Source of the DNA: Melaminivora suipulveris
GTDB lineage: Bacteria > Pseudomonadota > Gammaproteobacteria > Burkholderiales > Burkholderiaceae_C
DNA length: 64,000 nt
Assembly: GCF_003008575.1 (NCBI RefSeq)
Contig: NZ_CP027667.1
Span: 1-64,000 of the forward strand
Direction: 5' to 3'
Shown: piece after piece, positions 8,317 to 16,867 of the stretch
Layout: every line of letters begins with the position of its first letter
How positions within the stretch are numbered: the first letter of the stretch is position 1
Notes under the pieces: generated by a model
The model's input: only the letters and a program-made list of their open reading frames with translations
The model's database searches: none
Told to the model about the DNA's origin: nothing
Position numbers and translations under genes: made by a program

Positions 8317-9321
8317 GTGCGCCGTTTTTTCGCTTTGTTGCTGCTTGTGGCCGTCGCCCTGGGCACGGCTGCCGCCTGGTGGTTGCAGGCGCCGTTGCCG
8401 CAGCGTGCCGCCAGCGTGCCACAGGGCCAGCCGCTGGAGCTGGCCATCGAGCCGGGCACGACGCCGCGTGGCGTGGCGCGCGCCGCCGTGCAGGCCGGCC
8501 TCGACGTGCACCCCGATTTGCTGTATTGGTGGTTCCGCCTGTCGGGCCAGGACCGCGAGATCCGCGCCGGCAACTACGAAATTCCCCCCGGCACCAGTCC
8601 GCGTGCGCTGCTGCAAAAGCTGGTGCGCGGCGAAGAGGCTCTGCGCGCCGTGACCCTGGTGGAGGGCTGGAACTGGCGCCAGGTGCGCCAGGCCTTGGGG
8701 CGCGCCGAGCAGTTGCGCCCCGACAGCGCGGCCCTGAGCGACCAGGCCCTGATGGCCGAGCTGGGCCGGCCGGGCGTGCTGCCCGAGGGGCGCTTCTTCC
8801 CCGACACCTACACCTACGCCAAGGGCAGCAGCGATCTGGCGGTGCTGCGCCGCGCGCTGCACGCCATGGACCGTCGCCTGGAGGCGGCGTGGTCGCAGCG
8901 CGCCTCCGGCACGCCCCTGAAGACCGCCGATGAGGCCCTGATCCTGGCCAGCATCGTCGAAAAGGAAACCGGCCGCGCCGAGGACCGGGCGCAGATCGCC
9001 GGCGTGTTCAGCAACCGCCTGCGCGCGGGCATGTTGCTGCAGACCGACCCCAGCGTCATCTACGGCCTGGGCGAGGCCTTCGACGGCAACCTGCGCCGGC
9101 GCGACCTGACCACCGACACGCCCTTCAATACCTACACCCGCGCCGGCCTGCCGCCCACGCCGATTGCCATGCCGGGCAAGGCCTCGCTGCTGGCCGCCGT
9201 GCAGCCGGCCGAGACCAAGGCGTTTTACTTCGTCGCGCGCGGCGATGGCTCCAGCCACTTCAGCAATTCGCTGGACGAGCACAACCGCGCGGTCAACCGC
9301 TACCAATGCGGCCAGAAATGA
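8317..9321 (+). CDS. mltG: Endolytic murein transglycosylase MltG
   Basis: A 334-residue inner-membrane protein that cuts nascent glycan strands and is thought to end their elongation. One N-terminal membrane segment (residues about 4-24, [15 protein letters not shown]) is followed by a LysM-like region and the YceG domain: [12 protein letters not shown] with the catalytic Glu, then [23 protein letters not shown] and the closing [17 protein letters not shown]. The start is a GTG with no obvious Shine-Dalgarno, in a 59-base gap from the divergent ygfZ. The stop overlaps the tmk start as ATGA. mltG-tmk-holB is a widely conserved order. Confidence 0.93.
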   Translation: MRRFFALLLLVAVALGTAAAWWLQAPLPQRAASVPQGQPLELAIEPGTTPRGVARAAVQAGLDVHPDLLYWWFRLSGQDREIRAGNYEIPPGTSPRALLQKLVRGEEALRAVTLVEGWNWRQVRQALGRAEQLRPDSAALSDQALMAELGRPGVLPEGRFFPDTYTYAKGSSDLAVLRRALHAMDRRLEAAWSQRASGTPLKTADEALILASIVEKETGRAEDRAQIAGVFSNRLRAGMLLQTDPSVIYGLGEAFDGNLRRRDLTTDTPFNTYTRAGLPPTPIAMPGKASLLAAVQPAETKAFYFVARGDGSSHFSNSLDEHNRAVNRYQCGQK

Positions 9322-9995
9322 CCAGCATCCCCGCCACACCCGGCCTGTTCATCACCTTCGAGGGCATCGACGGCGCCGGCAAGACCTCGCACATCGGCGC
9401 CCTGGAGCGCGCCTTCGCCGCTGCCGGGCGCAGCGTGACGCTGACGCGCGAGCCCGGCGGCACGCCGCTGGCGGAAAAATTGCGCGCGCTGCTGTTGCAC
9501 GACGCCATGGATGCGCTGACCGAGGTGCTGCTGGTCTTTGCCGCGCGGCGCGATCATCTCTGCCGGGTCATCGAGCCGGCGCTGGCGCGCGGCGACGTGG
9601 TGCTGTGCGACCGCTTCACCGACGCGACCTTCGCCTACCAGGGCGCAGGGCGTGGCTTCGACATCGGCGTGCTATCACAATTGGAGCAGCTTGCGCAGAC
9701 AGGTTGCGGGCTGAAGGCCGATTTGATGCGAAATCCGGACTTGACGCTGTGGTTCGACGTGCCGCCAGCGCTGGCGGCTTCGCGCCTGGCTGCGGCGCGC
9801 GCGCCGGACCGCTTCGAGGCCGAGCCGGTGGAGTTCTTCAGCCGTGTGGCCGAGGGCTACGCCGAGCGTGCGCACCAGTCGGGCGGGCGCTTCGCCCGCA
9901 TCGACTCGACGCTGGCGCGCGAGGACGTCTCGGCGCAGGTGCTGCGCCAGGTCGCCGCGCGCGGCTGGCTGCCCCTGCGGGAAGGCGCCGCATGA
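9318..9995 (+). CDS. tmk: Thymidylate kinase, with a repeat-derived insert
   Basis: Tmk phosphorylates dTMP to dTDP for DNA synthesis. The 225-residue protein has the P-loop EGIDGAGKT (16-23), the DR(F)T motif in [16 protein letters not shown], and a C-terminal lid region. ATG 9318 is chosen because it overlaps the mltG stop as ATGA; an ATG at 9306 would add four residues. Between GRG and PDLTLWFD the chain (about residues 113-138) is roughly eight residues longer than the E. coli enzyme as I recall it. That stretch aligns, at DNA level, with the dispersed family 1 repeat (9669-9733). The stop overlaps the holB start as ATGA. Confidence 0.93.
   Translation: MTSIPATPGLFITFEGIDGAGKTSHIGALERAFAAAGRSVTLTREPGGTPLAEKLRALLLHDAMDALTEVLLVFAARRDHLCRVIEPALARGDVVLCDRFTDATFAYQGAGRGFDIGVLSQLEQLAQTGCGLKADLMRNPDLTLWFDVPPALAASRLAAARAPDRFEAEPVEFFSRVAEGYAERAHQSGGRFARIDSTLAREDVSAQVLRQVAARGWLPLREGAA
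9669..9733 (-). repeat. Family 1 repeat sequence inside tmk coding region
   Basis: Read forward, GTGCTATCACAATTGGAGC, then GCTTGCGC, then CTGAAGGCCGATTTGATGCG, in the same order and spacing as the reverse strand of the intergenic copy at 12908-12972 (TTGCTACTCAATTGATAGC, GCTTGCGC, GACTCAGGCCG). It stays in frame and encodes about residues 118-139 of Tmk. Alignment was by eye; chance similarity of the AT-rich half cannot be excluded. Confidence 0.55.
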
Positions 9996-11017
9996 GCGTG
10001 GCGCCCCCGCCATGGATCGCCCGGCAGCGCGACCGCCTGCTGGCGCAGCGCGGCCACGCCTGGCTGCTGCACGGCCCGGCCGGGCTGGGCCAGTACGCGC
10101 TAGGGCTGGAGCTGGCGCGCGCCTGGCTGTGCGATGCGCCCACGCCGCAAGGCGCCTGCGGCCAGTGCCCGAGCTGCCACGCCATCGACGTGCGCACGCA
10201 CGCCGATCTGTGCGTGCTGATGCCCGAGACGGGCGCGCTGGAGCTGGGCTGGCCGCTTTCTGAAAAAGCCCAGGCCGACATCGACGACAAGAAGCGCAAG
10301 GCAAGCCGCGAGATCCGCGTGGAGGCCATGCGCGACGCGGTCGAGTTCGCCCAGCGCACCAGCAGCCGCGGCCGGGGCAAGGTGGTGCTGGTGTATCCGG
10401 CCGAGCAGATGAACCACGTCACGGCCAACGCCCTGCTCAAAACGCTGGAGGAGCCGGCCGGCGACGTGCGCTTCGTGCTCGCCACCGAGGCCGCGCACGA
10501 GCTGCTGCCGACCATTCGCAGCCGCTGCCTGGCGCACGCCATGGCCTGGCCAGAGCCGCAACAGGCGCGCCAGTGGCTGACCGGGCAGGGCGTGGCGCAG
10601 GAGGCCGCCGAGGCCTGGCTGCGCGCCGCCGGCGGCCGCCCGCATGAGGCGCTGTCGCTGGCCCAATCAGGCCGCAGCCCCGCCGCCTGGGCGCTGCTGC
10701 CGAAAGCGGTGGCGCGCGGCGACGCCTCGGCACTCGCTGGCCTGGACGGCCCGCAGGCGGTGCAGGTGCTGCAAAAGCTCTGCCACGACCTGCTGGCGCA
10801 GCACCTGGGCGCCGCGCCGCGTTTTTTTGCACCGGCCGATTTGCCGCCTGCGCCGGCCTTGAGCGCTCTGACGCGCTGGTCGCGCGCGCTGGTGCAGCAC
10901 GCGCGCACAGCGGACCACCCGTTCAACGCCGCGCTGATGCTCGACGCGCTGGTGGCGCAGGCGCACCAGGCCATAAACTCAGGGCCACGCGGCGGCCTCG
11001 CTGCGCCCGAAAGGTAG
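9992..11017 (+). CDS. holB: DNA polymerase III subunit delta'
   Basis: A 341-residue AAA+ clamp-loader subunit. The N-terminal nucleotide-binding loop reads [10 protein letters not shown], with Gln where ATPases have Lys; delta' subunits do not need to hydrolyse ATP, so this fits. The zinc module is ACGQCPSCH. The later [25 protein letters not shown] (quoted in part: [11 protein letters not shown]) and SRC motif (TIRSRC, sensor 1 region) are typical. ATG 9992 overlaps the tmk stop as ATGA. The stop at 11017 is two bases from pilZ. With the other clamp-loader proteins (not in this window) it loads the beta clamp. Confidence 0.93.
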   Translation: MSVAPPPWIARQRDRLLAQRGHAWLLHGPAGLGQYALGLELARAWLCDAPTPQGACGQCPSCHAIDVRTHADLCVLMPETGALELGWPLSEKAQADIDDKKRKASREIRVEAMRDAVEFAQRTSSRGRGKVVLVYPAEQMNHVTANALLKTLEEPAGDVRFVLATEAAHELLPTIRSRCLAHAMAWPEPQQARQWLTGQGVAQEAAEAWLRAAGGRPHEALSLAQSGRSPAAWALLPKAVARGDASALAGLDGPQAVQVLQKLCHDLLAQHLGAAPRFFAPADLPPAPALSALTRWSRALVQHARTADHPFNAALMLDALVAQAHQAINSGPRGGLAAPER

Positions 11018-11019
11018 CC

Positions 11020-11379
11020 ATGAGCACTCCCTCGCCCGCTCCACGCCCCAGCGTGATGCAGCTCAACATCAAGGAAAAGGCGGCGCTGTACGCGGCCTAC
11101 ATCCCGTTTTTCGAGGACGGCGGCATCTTCGTGCCCACGCCGCGGGAGTACCGCCTGGGCGATGACGTCTACGTGCTTTTGAGCCTGCCCGACGATCCGC
11201 AGCGCTACCCCGTGGCCGGCCGCGTGGCCTGGGTGACGCCGGCGCGCGCGGCGGGCAACCGCACGCAGGGCGTGGGCATCCAGTTCCCGCGCGACGAGAA
11301 GTCGCGCCAGCTGCGCCACAAGATCGAGGAGTTTCTGGGCACCAGCCTGAATTCCGGTCGGCCCACGCAGACCATTTGA
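11020..11379 (+). CDS. pilZ: PilZ domain protein, type IV pilus assembly type
   Basis: A 119-residue PilZ-fold protein (MQLNIKEKAALYAAYIPFF, then the GGIFVPT turn and the VAGRVAWVTP strand). It lacks the RxxxR and D/NxSxxG residues that bind cyclic-di-GMP, like the founding PilZ of Pseudomonas, which partners PilB and FimX in pilus assembly. It starts two bases after the holB stop; the order holB-pilZ-tatD is common in beta- and gammaproteobacteria. Cytosolic. Confidence 0.9.
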   Translation: MSTPSPAPRPSVMQLNIKEKAALYAAYIPFFEDGGIFVPTPREYRLGDDVYVLLSLPDDPQRYPVAGRVAWVTPARAAGNRTQGVGIQFPRDEKSRQLRHKIEEFLGTSLNSGRPTQTI

Positions 11380-11403
11380 AATCTCCGTTTTCCGCCTGTC
11401 TGC

Positions 11404-12216
11404 ATGTTCGTCGATTCGCACTGCCACCTGAACTTCCCCGAGCTGCGCGAGCGCCTGCCCGAAATCCGCCAGGCCATGGCGCAGGCGCAGGTGGACCGCG
11501 CGCTATGCATCTGCACCACGCTGGAGGAGTTTGACGACGTGCACGCGCTGGCGCTGCGCTACGACAACTTCTGGGCCACCGTGGGCGTGCACCCGGACAC
11601 CGAGGGCCTGGCCGAGCCGAGCGTGCAGCAGCTCGTTGAGCGCGCGCGCCTGCCGCGCGTGGTGGCCATCGGCGAGACCGGCCTGGACTATTACGGCATG
11701 GAGGACCGCAAGGGCGGGCGCAGCATTGCCGACCTGGAGTGGCAGCGCGAACGCTTTCGCACGCACATCCGCGCCGCGCGCGAGGTGGCGCTGCCGCTGG
11801 TCATCCACACGCGCAGCGCGTCGGATGACACGCTGGCCATCCTGCGCGAGGAGGGCGAGGACGGCGCGGGCAACCGCGCCGGCGGGGTCTTCCATTGCTT
11901 CACCGAAACCGCCCAGGTGGCGCGCGCCGCGCTCGACCTGGGCTACTACATCTCGTTTTCCGGCATCGTGACGTTCAAGAACGCGCAGGACTTGCGCGAC
12001 GTGGCCGCCTTCGTGCCGCTGGACCGCCTGTTGATCGAGACCGACAGTCCCTACCTCGCGCCCGTGCCGTATCGCGGCAAGGTCAACAGCCCGGCCTACG
12101 TGCCGCACGTGGCGCAACAGCTCGCGCAGGTGCGCCAGATGGACGTCGAGGCGCTGGCAAGTGCAACCAGTCGCAACTTCGAGCAACTATTCCTTCAACG
12201 CAAGGAGGCCGCATGA
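11404..12216 (+). CDS. tatD: TatD family metal-dependent hydrolase
   Basis: A 270-residue TIM-barrel hydrolase. Metal ligands are visible in DSHCHLNF near the start, GETGLDYY, then VIHTRSASDD, FHCFTE and the final ETDSPYLAP. TatD enzymes act as metal-dependent DNases or exonucleases, or as D-aminoacyl-tRNA deacylases in some cases; the substrate is not settled here. The ATG lies 24 bases after pilZ. The TGA overlaps the start of the ankyrin gene by four bases, and the ribosome binding site of that gene lies within the end of tatD. Confidence 0.92.
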   Translation: MFVDSHCHLNFPELRERLPEIRQAMAQAQVDRALCICTTLEEFDDVHALALRYDNFWATVGVHPDTEGLAEPSVQQLVERARLPRVVAIGETGLDYYGMEDRKGGRSIADLEWQRERFRTHIRAAREVALPLVIHTRSASDDTLAILREEGEDGAGNRAGGVFHCFTETAQVARAALDLGYYISFSGIVTFKNAQDLRDVAAFVPLDRLLIETDSPYLAPVPYRGKVNSPAYVPHVAQQLAQVRQMDVEALASATSRNFEQLFLQRKEAA

Positions 12217-12893
12217 CCGCGCGCCGCACCCTGCTGGCGGCCCTGTCCGGCCTGGGTTTGATGGGCTGCGCGCACGCCGGCGCCTACGAGGATTTTTTTC
12301 GCGCCATCGAGGTCGACAACGGCGAAGCGGTCGCCGCGCTGCTGCGCCGCGGCTTCGATCCCAATACGCGCAACGCCCGGCGCGATCCGGCGCTGGTGGT
12401 GGCCCTGCACGGCGAGTCGCCCAAGGCCGCGGCGGCGCTGCTGCAGGCGCGCGGCCTGCAGGTCAACGCGCGCAACGGCAAGGGCGAGACGGCGCTGATG
12501 ATGGCCGCGCTGCGCGGCAACCTGCCGGCGGCGCGCACGCTGATCGCGCGCGGCGCCGACATCAACCAGGAAGGCTGGGCGCCGCTGCACTACGCCGCCT
12601 CGTGCACCACCGACGATGCCGCGCCCATGGTGGCGCTGCTGCTGGAGCACCACGCCTACATCGATGCCGCGTCGCCCAACGGCACCACGCCCCTGATGAT
12701 GGCCGTGCGCTACGGCGCGTCCGACGCGGCGCGGCTCCTGGTGCGCGAAGGCGCCGATCCCATGGTCAAGAACGAGCGCGGCCTGAACGCGCTGGACTTC
12801 GCTCGCCAGGCCGGGCGCGATGACATGGCGGAGCTGATCCAGACCGCGCTGCGCCGGCGCCCGCAGCCGCCGGCGCAGCGCGGGCGCTGGTGA
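12213..12893 (+). CDS. Exported ankyrin-repeat protein
   Basis: A 226-residue protein with an N-terminal signal (TARRTLLAALSGLGLMGCAHA). A cut after AHA is likely; the Cys in LMGC could alternatively be lipidated, though Met at -2 is unusual for a lipobox. Five or six ankyrin repeats fill residues about 40-210 (GETALMMAALRGNLPAAR, GTTPLMMAVRYG, GLNALDFARQAG). Ankyrin repeats bind proteins; a periplasmic role is inferred. Start ATG 12213 has a strong AAGGAGG at 12202-12208 inside the tatD end and overlaps the tatD stop. The C-terminus is Arg- and Pro-rich. The partner is unknown. Confidence 0.85.
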   Translation: MTARRTLLAALSGLGLMGCAHAGAYEDFFRAIEVDNGEAVAALLRRGFDPNTRNARRDPALVVALHGESPKAAAALLQARGLQVNARNGKGETALMMAALRGNLPAARTLIARGADINQEGWAPLHYAASCTTDDAAPMVALLLEHHAYIDAASPNGTTPLMMAVRYGASDAARLLVREGADPMVKNERGLNALDFARQAGRDDMAELIQTALRRRPQPPAQRGRW

Positions 12894-12907
12894 GCGCGGC
12901 GGACTGG

Positions 12908-12972
12908 TTTTTCAAGCAAAAACGGCCTGAGTCGGCGTGGATAAAGCGCAAGCAGCTATCAATTGAGTAGCA
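12908..12972 (+). repeat. Dispersed intergenic repeat, family 1, copy B
   Basis: AAACGGCCTGAGTCGGCGTG, then GCGCAAGCAGCTATCAATTG and AGTAGCAA. It fills the convergent gap between the ankyrin gene and msbA. It is the closest relative of the copies inside tmk and yejF. Confidence 0.85.
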
Positions 12973-12977
12973 ACTGA

Positions 12978-14744
12978 TCAGCCTGCCGGTCGTGCCTGCA
13001 ACCGCGCGTACAGGCCGCCGAGCGCCAGCAGTTCGGCGTGCGTGCCCTGCTCGGCGATCTGGCCACGCTCCATGACCACCACGCGGTCGGCGTGCTCGAT
13101 GGTCGACAGCCGGTGCGCGATGACCAGCGTGGTGCGCCCGCGCATCAGGCGTTGCAGGGCGTCCTGCACCAGGCGCTCGGATTCGGTGTCCAGGGCCGAG
13201 GTGGCCTCATCCAGGATCAGGATGGGCGCGTCCTTGTACAGCGCCCGGGCGATCGCCAGGCGCTGGCGCTGCCCGCCCGACAGCTGCGTGGCGTTGTGCC
13301 CGACCAGGGTGTGCATACCCTGCGGCAGCGTGGCCACGTGCTCGGCCAGATTGGCCGCGGCCAGGCATTCCTGCACACGCGCCTCGTCGATGGCCGCGCC
13401 CAGCGCCACGTTGGCGGCGATGCTGGCGTTGAACATCACCACGTCCTGGCTCACCAGCGCGAACTGAGCGCGCAGGCAGTCCAGGTCCCAGTCCGCCAGC
13501 GGCACGCCGTCCAGCAGGGCGCTGCCGCCATTGGGCGCGATGAAGCGCGGCAGCACGTTGACCAGCGTGGTCTTGCCCGCGCCCGAGGGACCGACCAGCG
13601 CCAGCACCTCGCCGGGCCGGATGGACAGCGACACACCGTGCAGCGCGCGCGCCTCGCTGCCCTCGAAGCTGACCGAGACGTCCCGCAGCTCGATGGCGCC
13701 TTGCGCTCGCTGCGCGCAATGCGTGCCGCTGCTCTCGGGCTGCGTCTGGCTGATCAGGAGCAGCCCGCGCTCCAGCGCCGCCACGCCGCGCGTGATGGGA
13801 TTGGCCACGTCGGCCAGGCGGCGGATCGGCGCGATCAGCATCAGCATGGCGGCGATGAAGGAGGCAAAACCGCCCACCGTGACATCGCTGGCGCCGCTTG
13901 CGCGGCTTTGCCACAGCGCGATCACGATAACCGCCGACAGCGCGCCCGCGGCCAGCAGCTGGGTGGTGGGGGTCATCGCCGCCGAGGCGATGGTCGACTT
14001 GATGGCCAGCTTGCGCAGCTGCCGGCTCAAAGCGCCAAAGCGCTCCGCCTGCTGCTCCCGCGCGCCGTGCAGCCGCACCATGCGGTGCGCCAGCACGTTC
14101 TCCTCGACCACGTAGGCCAGGTCGTCGGTGGCCTGCTGGCTGGTCTTGGTGATGCGGTACAGCCGGCGCGACAGGGTCTTCATGATCCAGGCCACGCCCG
14201 GCACCATGACGGCGACGATCAGGGTGAGCTGCCAGTTCAGATAGATCAGGTAGCCCAGCAGCGCCACCAGCGTGAAGCCGTCGCGCGACAGGCCCATCAG
14301 TGCCTGCACCAGCGCCGTGAAGCCGGTCTGCACCTCATACACCACGGTGTTGGACAGAGCGCTGGCCGACTGGCGCGCGAACAGCTCCATCTGCGCCACC
14401 ATCAGCCGCTCGAACAGGGCGGTGCGCAGTCGCAGCATGCCCTCGTTGGCGATGCGCGCCAGCGCGTACTGGCCGGCAAACTGCGCCACCCCGCGCACCA
14501 GGAAAACGCCGATGATGGTCACCGGCACCATCCATAGTTGCAGCGAACCATCGGTGAAACCCTGGTCCAGCAGGGGCTTGAGGAGCGCCGGGATGAGCGG
14601 CTCGGTGGCCGCGCCGACCAGCGTCGCCAGCACCGCCAGGCCCCAGGCCAGCCTTTGATGCCCGAAGTACACGTGCAAGCGCTTCAGGCGCGTCAGCAGG
14701 GGCACGGCGGGCGGCTGCGCGGCCGTTTGGTTGGTCTCTTGCAT
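12978..14744 (-). CDS. msbA: Lipid A flippase MsbA, ABC exporter
   Basis: A 588-residue half-transporter (membrane domain plus ATPase) that works as a dimer to flip lipid A-core across the inner membrane. Six membrane segments lie between residues about 32 and 310. The ATPase domain has Walker A GPSGAGKT (385-392), signature LSGGQ (488-492) and Walker B ILILDE (508-513), followed by the H-loop in VIAHRLSTI. Overall resemblance is to MsbA rather than to bacteriocin or heme exporters. It is divergent from tolB across 123 bases, so two envelope systems share a promoter region. Its 3' end abuts repeat copy B. Confidence 0.9.
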   Translation of the reverse strand: MQETNQTAAQPPAVPLLTRLKRLHVYFGHQRLAWGLAVLATLVGAATEPLIPALLKPLLDQGFTDGSLQLWMVPVTIIGVFLVRGVAQFAGQYALARIANEGMLRLRTALFERLMVAQMELFARQSASALSNTVVYEVQTGFTALVQALMGLSRDGFTLVALLGYLIYLNWQLTLIVAVMVPGVAWIMKTLSRRLYRITKTSQQATDDLAYVVEENVLAHRMVRLHGAREQQAERFGALSRQLRKLAIKSTIASAAMTPTTQLLAAGALSAVIVIALWQSRASGASDVTVGGFASFIAAMLMLIAPIRRLADVANPITRGVAALERGLLLISQTQPESSGTHCAQRAQGAIELRDVSVSFEGSEARALHGVSLSIRPGEVLALVGPSGAGKTTLVNVLPRFIAPNGGSALLDGVPLADWDLDCLRAQFALVSQDVVMFNASIAANVALGAAIDEARVQECLAAANLAEHVATLPQGMHTLVGHNATQLSGGQRQRLAIARALYKDAPILILDEATSALDTESERLVQDALQRLMRGRTTLVIAHRLSTIEHADRVVVMERGQIAEQGTHAELLALGGLYARLQARPAG

Positions 14745-14793
14745 GAAACGCGGATTCTACGGACCGTGGCAGCGCCGGCCCGGCTGGCACAGT

Positions 14794-14824
14794 TTGTCAC
14801 GTGAGCCCCGGCGCAATGTGTAAC
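14794..14824 (+). promoter_or_regulatory. Weak candidate promoter for tolB
   Basis: TTGTCA (14794-14799) is followed 19 bases later by TGTAAC (14819-14824), a poor sigma-70 match with long spacing. It is the best I see in the 123-base gap between msbA and tolB, which must hold promoters for both. Confidence 0.25.
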
Positions 14825-14867
14825 ATGCGAGGCCCTGTCATCCGGCCTTTGATGGTGTTGCTACTTG

Positions 14868-16238
14868 ATGGATTCACAGACGCCCATGCGCATCGATCGC
14901 TCTCCCCATTCCGCCTCTCCCGTTCCCTCCGTCTCCCCCCTGGATTGCCCGACCTCGACGCCACTGGCGATGTCGCGCCGTGGCGCCGCGCTGGCCCTGG
15001 CCGCCGGTTGCGCGGCGCCGGCCTGGGCGCAGTTTCGAGTGGAAATCACGGGGGTCGGACTGACGCAGCTGCCCATCGCGCTGGCGCCGTTTCGCGGCGA
15101 GACGCAGTCGCCGCAGAAGATCTCGGCCATCGTGCAGGCCGACCTGGAGCGCAGCGGCCGTTTCGTCGGCGTCGACTCGGCTGGCGTGCAGCTCGACGAG
15201 ACCTCCCGCCCCGACCTGGCGCTGTGGCGCCAGCGGCGCGCCGATGCGCTGGCCTCGGGCAGCGTCACGCGCCTGCCCGACGGGCGCTTTGACGTGCGCT
15301 TTCGCCTGTGGGACGTGGTCAAGGGGCAGGACTTGGGCGGGCAAAGCTTTGTCATCACGCAGGCCGACCTGCGCCTGGTGGCGCACCGCATCGCCGACTA
15401 CATCTACGAAAAGCTGACCGGCGAGCGCGGCGTGTTCTCCACGCGCATCGCCTATGTCACCAAGGTCGGCTCGCGCTACAGCCTGTGGGTGGCCGATTCG
15501 GACGGCGAGAACGCGCAGTCGGCGCTGTCCAGTCCGGAGCCCATCATCTCGCCGGCCTGGTCGCCCACGGGCGGGCAACTGGCGTATGTGTCGTTCGAGT
15601 CACGCAAGCCGGTGGTGTACGTGCACGACGTGGCCACGGGCCGCCGGCGCCTGATCGCCAACTTCCGCGGCTCCAACAGCGCGCCGGCCTGGTCGCCGGA
15701 CGGGCGCCAGCTGGCCGTGACGCTCAGCCGCGACGGCGGCTCGCAGCTCTACACCATCGACGCCAATGGCGGCGAGCCGCGCCGGCTGATGCAAAGCAGC
15801 GGTATCGACACCGAGCCGGCATTTTCCAGCGACGGGCGCAGCATCTACTTCGTGAGCGACCGCGGCGGCTCGCCGCAGGTCTACCGGGTAAGCGCCAGCG
15901 GCGGCGGCGCCGAGCGCGTGACCTTCCAGGGCTCCTACAACATCTCTCCTGCAATAAGCCCGGATGGTCAGTGGCTGGCCTACATCTCGCGTGTGGGCGG
16001 GGGCTACAAACTTCACGTGATGGACCTGAAGTCGGGCGCCGCCACTGCGGTGACGGATACCAACGCGGACGAAAGCCCCAGCTTCGCCCCCAACAGCCGT
16101 CTGATCGTCTATGCCACCCAGCAGCAGGGGCGCGACGCGCTCATGACCACGACGCTGGACGGCAAGATCAAGGCGCGTCTGGCAGGGCAGGGCGGCGACA
16201 TCCGCGAACCTGACTGGGGACCGTTTTCCAAGCAGTGA
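14868..16238 (+). CDS. tolB: Tol-Pal system periplasmic protein TolB
   Basis: TolB is the soluble periplasmic beta-propeller that links Pal to TolA and helps outer-membrane constriction at division. The N-terminal domain (residues about 55-170, VEITGVGLTQLPIALAPF) is followed by six propeller blades with PAWSPDG, PAFSSDG and PAISPDG repeats. The signal peptide (SRRGAALALAAGC to AWAQF) contains a twin Arg. ATG 14868 gives a 35-residue leader before it; ATGs at 14886 and 14970 are also in frame and 14970 would give a standard signal, so the start is uncertain. tolQ, tolR and tolA, commonly upstream, are absent here. pal follows after 74 bases. Confidence 0.93.
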   Translation: MDSQTPMRIDRSPHSASPVPSVSPLDCPTSTPLAMSRRGAALALAAGCAAPAWAQFRVEITGVGLTQLPIALAPFRGETQSPQKISAIVQADLERSGRFVGVDSAGVQLDETSRPDLALWRQRRADALASGSVTRLPDGRFDVRFRLWDVVKGQDLGGQSFVITQADLRLVAHRIADYIYEKLTGERGVFSTRIAYVTKVGSRYSLWVADSDGENAQSALSSPEPIISPAWSPTGGQLAYVSFESRKPVVYVHDVATGRRRLIANFRGSNSAPAWSPDGRQLAVTLSRDGGSQLYTIDANGGEPRRLMQSSGIDTEPAFSSDGRSIYFVSDRGGSPQVYRVSASGGGAERVTFQGSYNISPAISPDGQWLAYISRVGGGYKLHVMDLKSGAATAVTDTNADESPSFAPNSRLIVYATQQQGRDALMTTTLDGKIKARLAGQGGDIREPDWGPFSKQ

Positions 16239-16312
16239 ACGAGCGAGCGACCGAATCCACGCCCGAAACAACGTTTTCCCGATTTTCCATCTCTACTTCC
16301 AGGAGCGTCCCG

Positions 16313-16867
16313 ATGATCCAGTTTCCCTTCAAGCGCGCATCCGCGGCCTTTGCCATTGCCGCCCTCGTGGCCGGCTGCAGCTCCGGCGTCAAACTCGACG
16401 ACGTGCCGGTCGAAGACCGCGGCGCCACCTCCACGGCGCCGGCGGCGCCGGGCGGCGCCAACTCGGGCAGCATGGGCCAAAGCGGCGTCGCGCCGGTGGA
16501 TCTGACGCAGTCCGCGCAGGGCTCCGGCGGCCCGGTCGGCGTGGCGCGGATCATCTACTTCGACTTCGACAGCTTCGCCGTCAAGCCCGAATATCAGTCC
16601 GTGCTGGAAGGACACGCACGCTTCCTGAAAGGTGCGCAGGCGCGCAAGGTCATGATCGAGGGCCACACCGACGAGCGCGGCGGCCGCGAGTACAACCTGG
16701 CGCTGGGCCAAAAGCGCGCGGAGGCCGTGCGCCGATCGCTGGCGCTTCTGGGCGTGCCGGACACCCAGATGGAAGCCGTGAGCTTCGGCAAGGAAAAGCC
16801 CGCCGCCACCGGTAACAGCGAAGACGCGCATGCGCAGAACCGCCGCGCTGAACTGACGTACCGCTGA
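16313..16867 (+). CDS. pal: Peptidoglycan-associated outer-membrane lipoprotein Pal
   Basis: A 184-residue lipoprotein with lipobox LVAGC (Cys near residue 22), a Gly/Ala/Pro-rich linker, and a C-terminal OmpA-type peptidoglycan-binding domain (IIYFDFDSFAVKPEY, EGHTDERGGREYN, NRRAELTYR). It anchors the outer membrane to murein and binds TolB. ATG 16313 has AGGAGCG upstream. Its TGA overlaps the ATG of cpoB by one base. Confidence 0.96.
   Translation: MIQFPFKRASAAFAIAALVAGCSSGVKLDDVPVEDRGATSTAPAAPGGANSGSMGQSGVAPVDLTQSAQGSGGPVGVARIIYFDFDSFAVKPEYQSVLEGHARFLKGAQARKVMIEGHTDERGGREYNLALGQKRAEAVRRSLALLGVPDTQMEAVSFGKEKPAATGNSEDAHAQNRRAELTYR

Noticed and set aside
9992..11017. Loss of the P-loop Lys in HolB (GLGQ)
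   Set aside because: Delta' subunits are known to have a degenerate nucleotide site, so this is ordinary.
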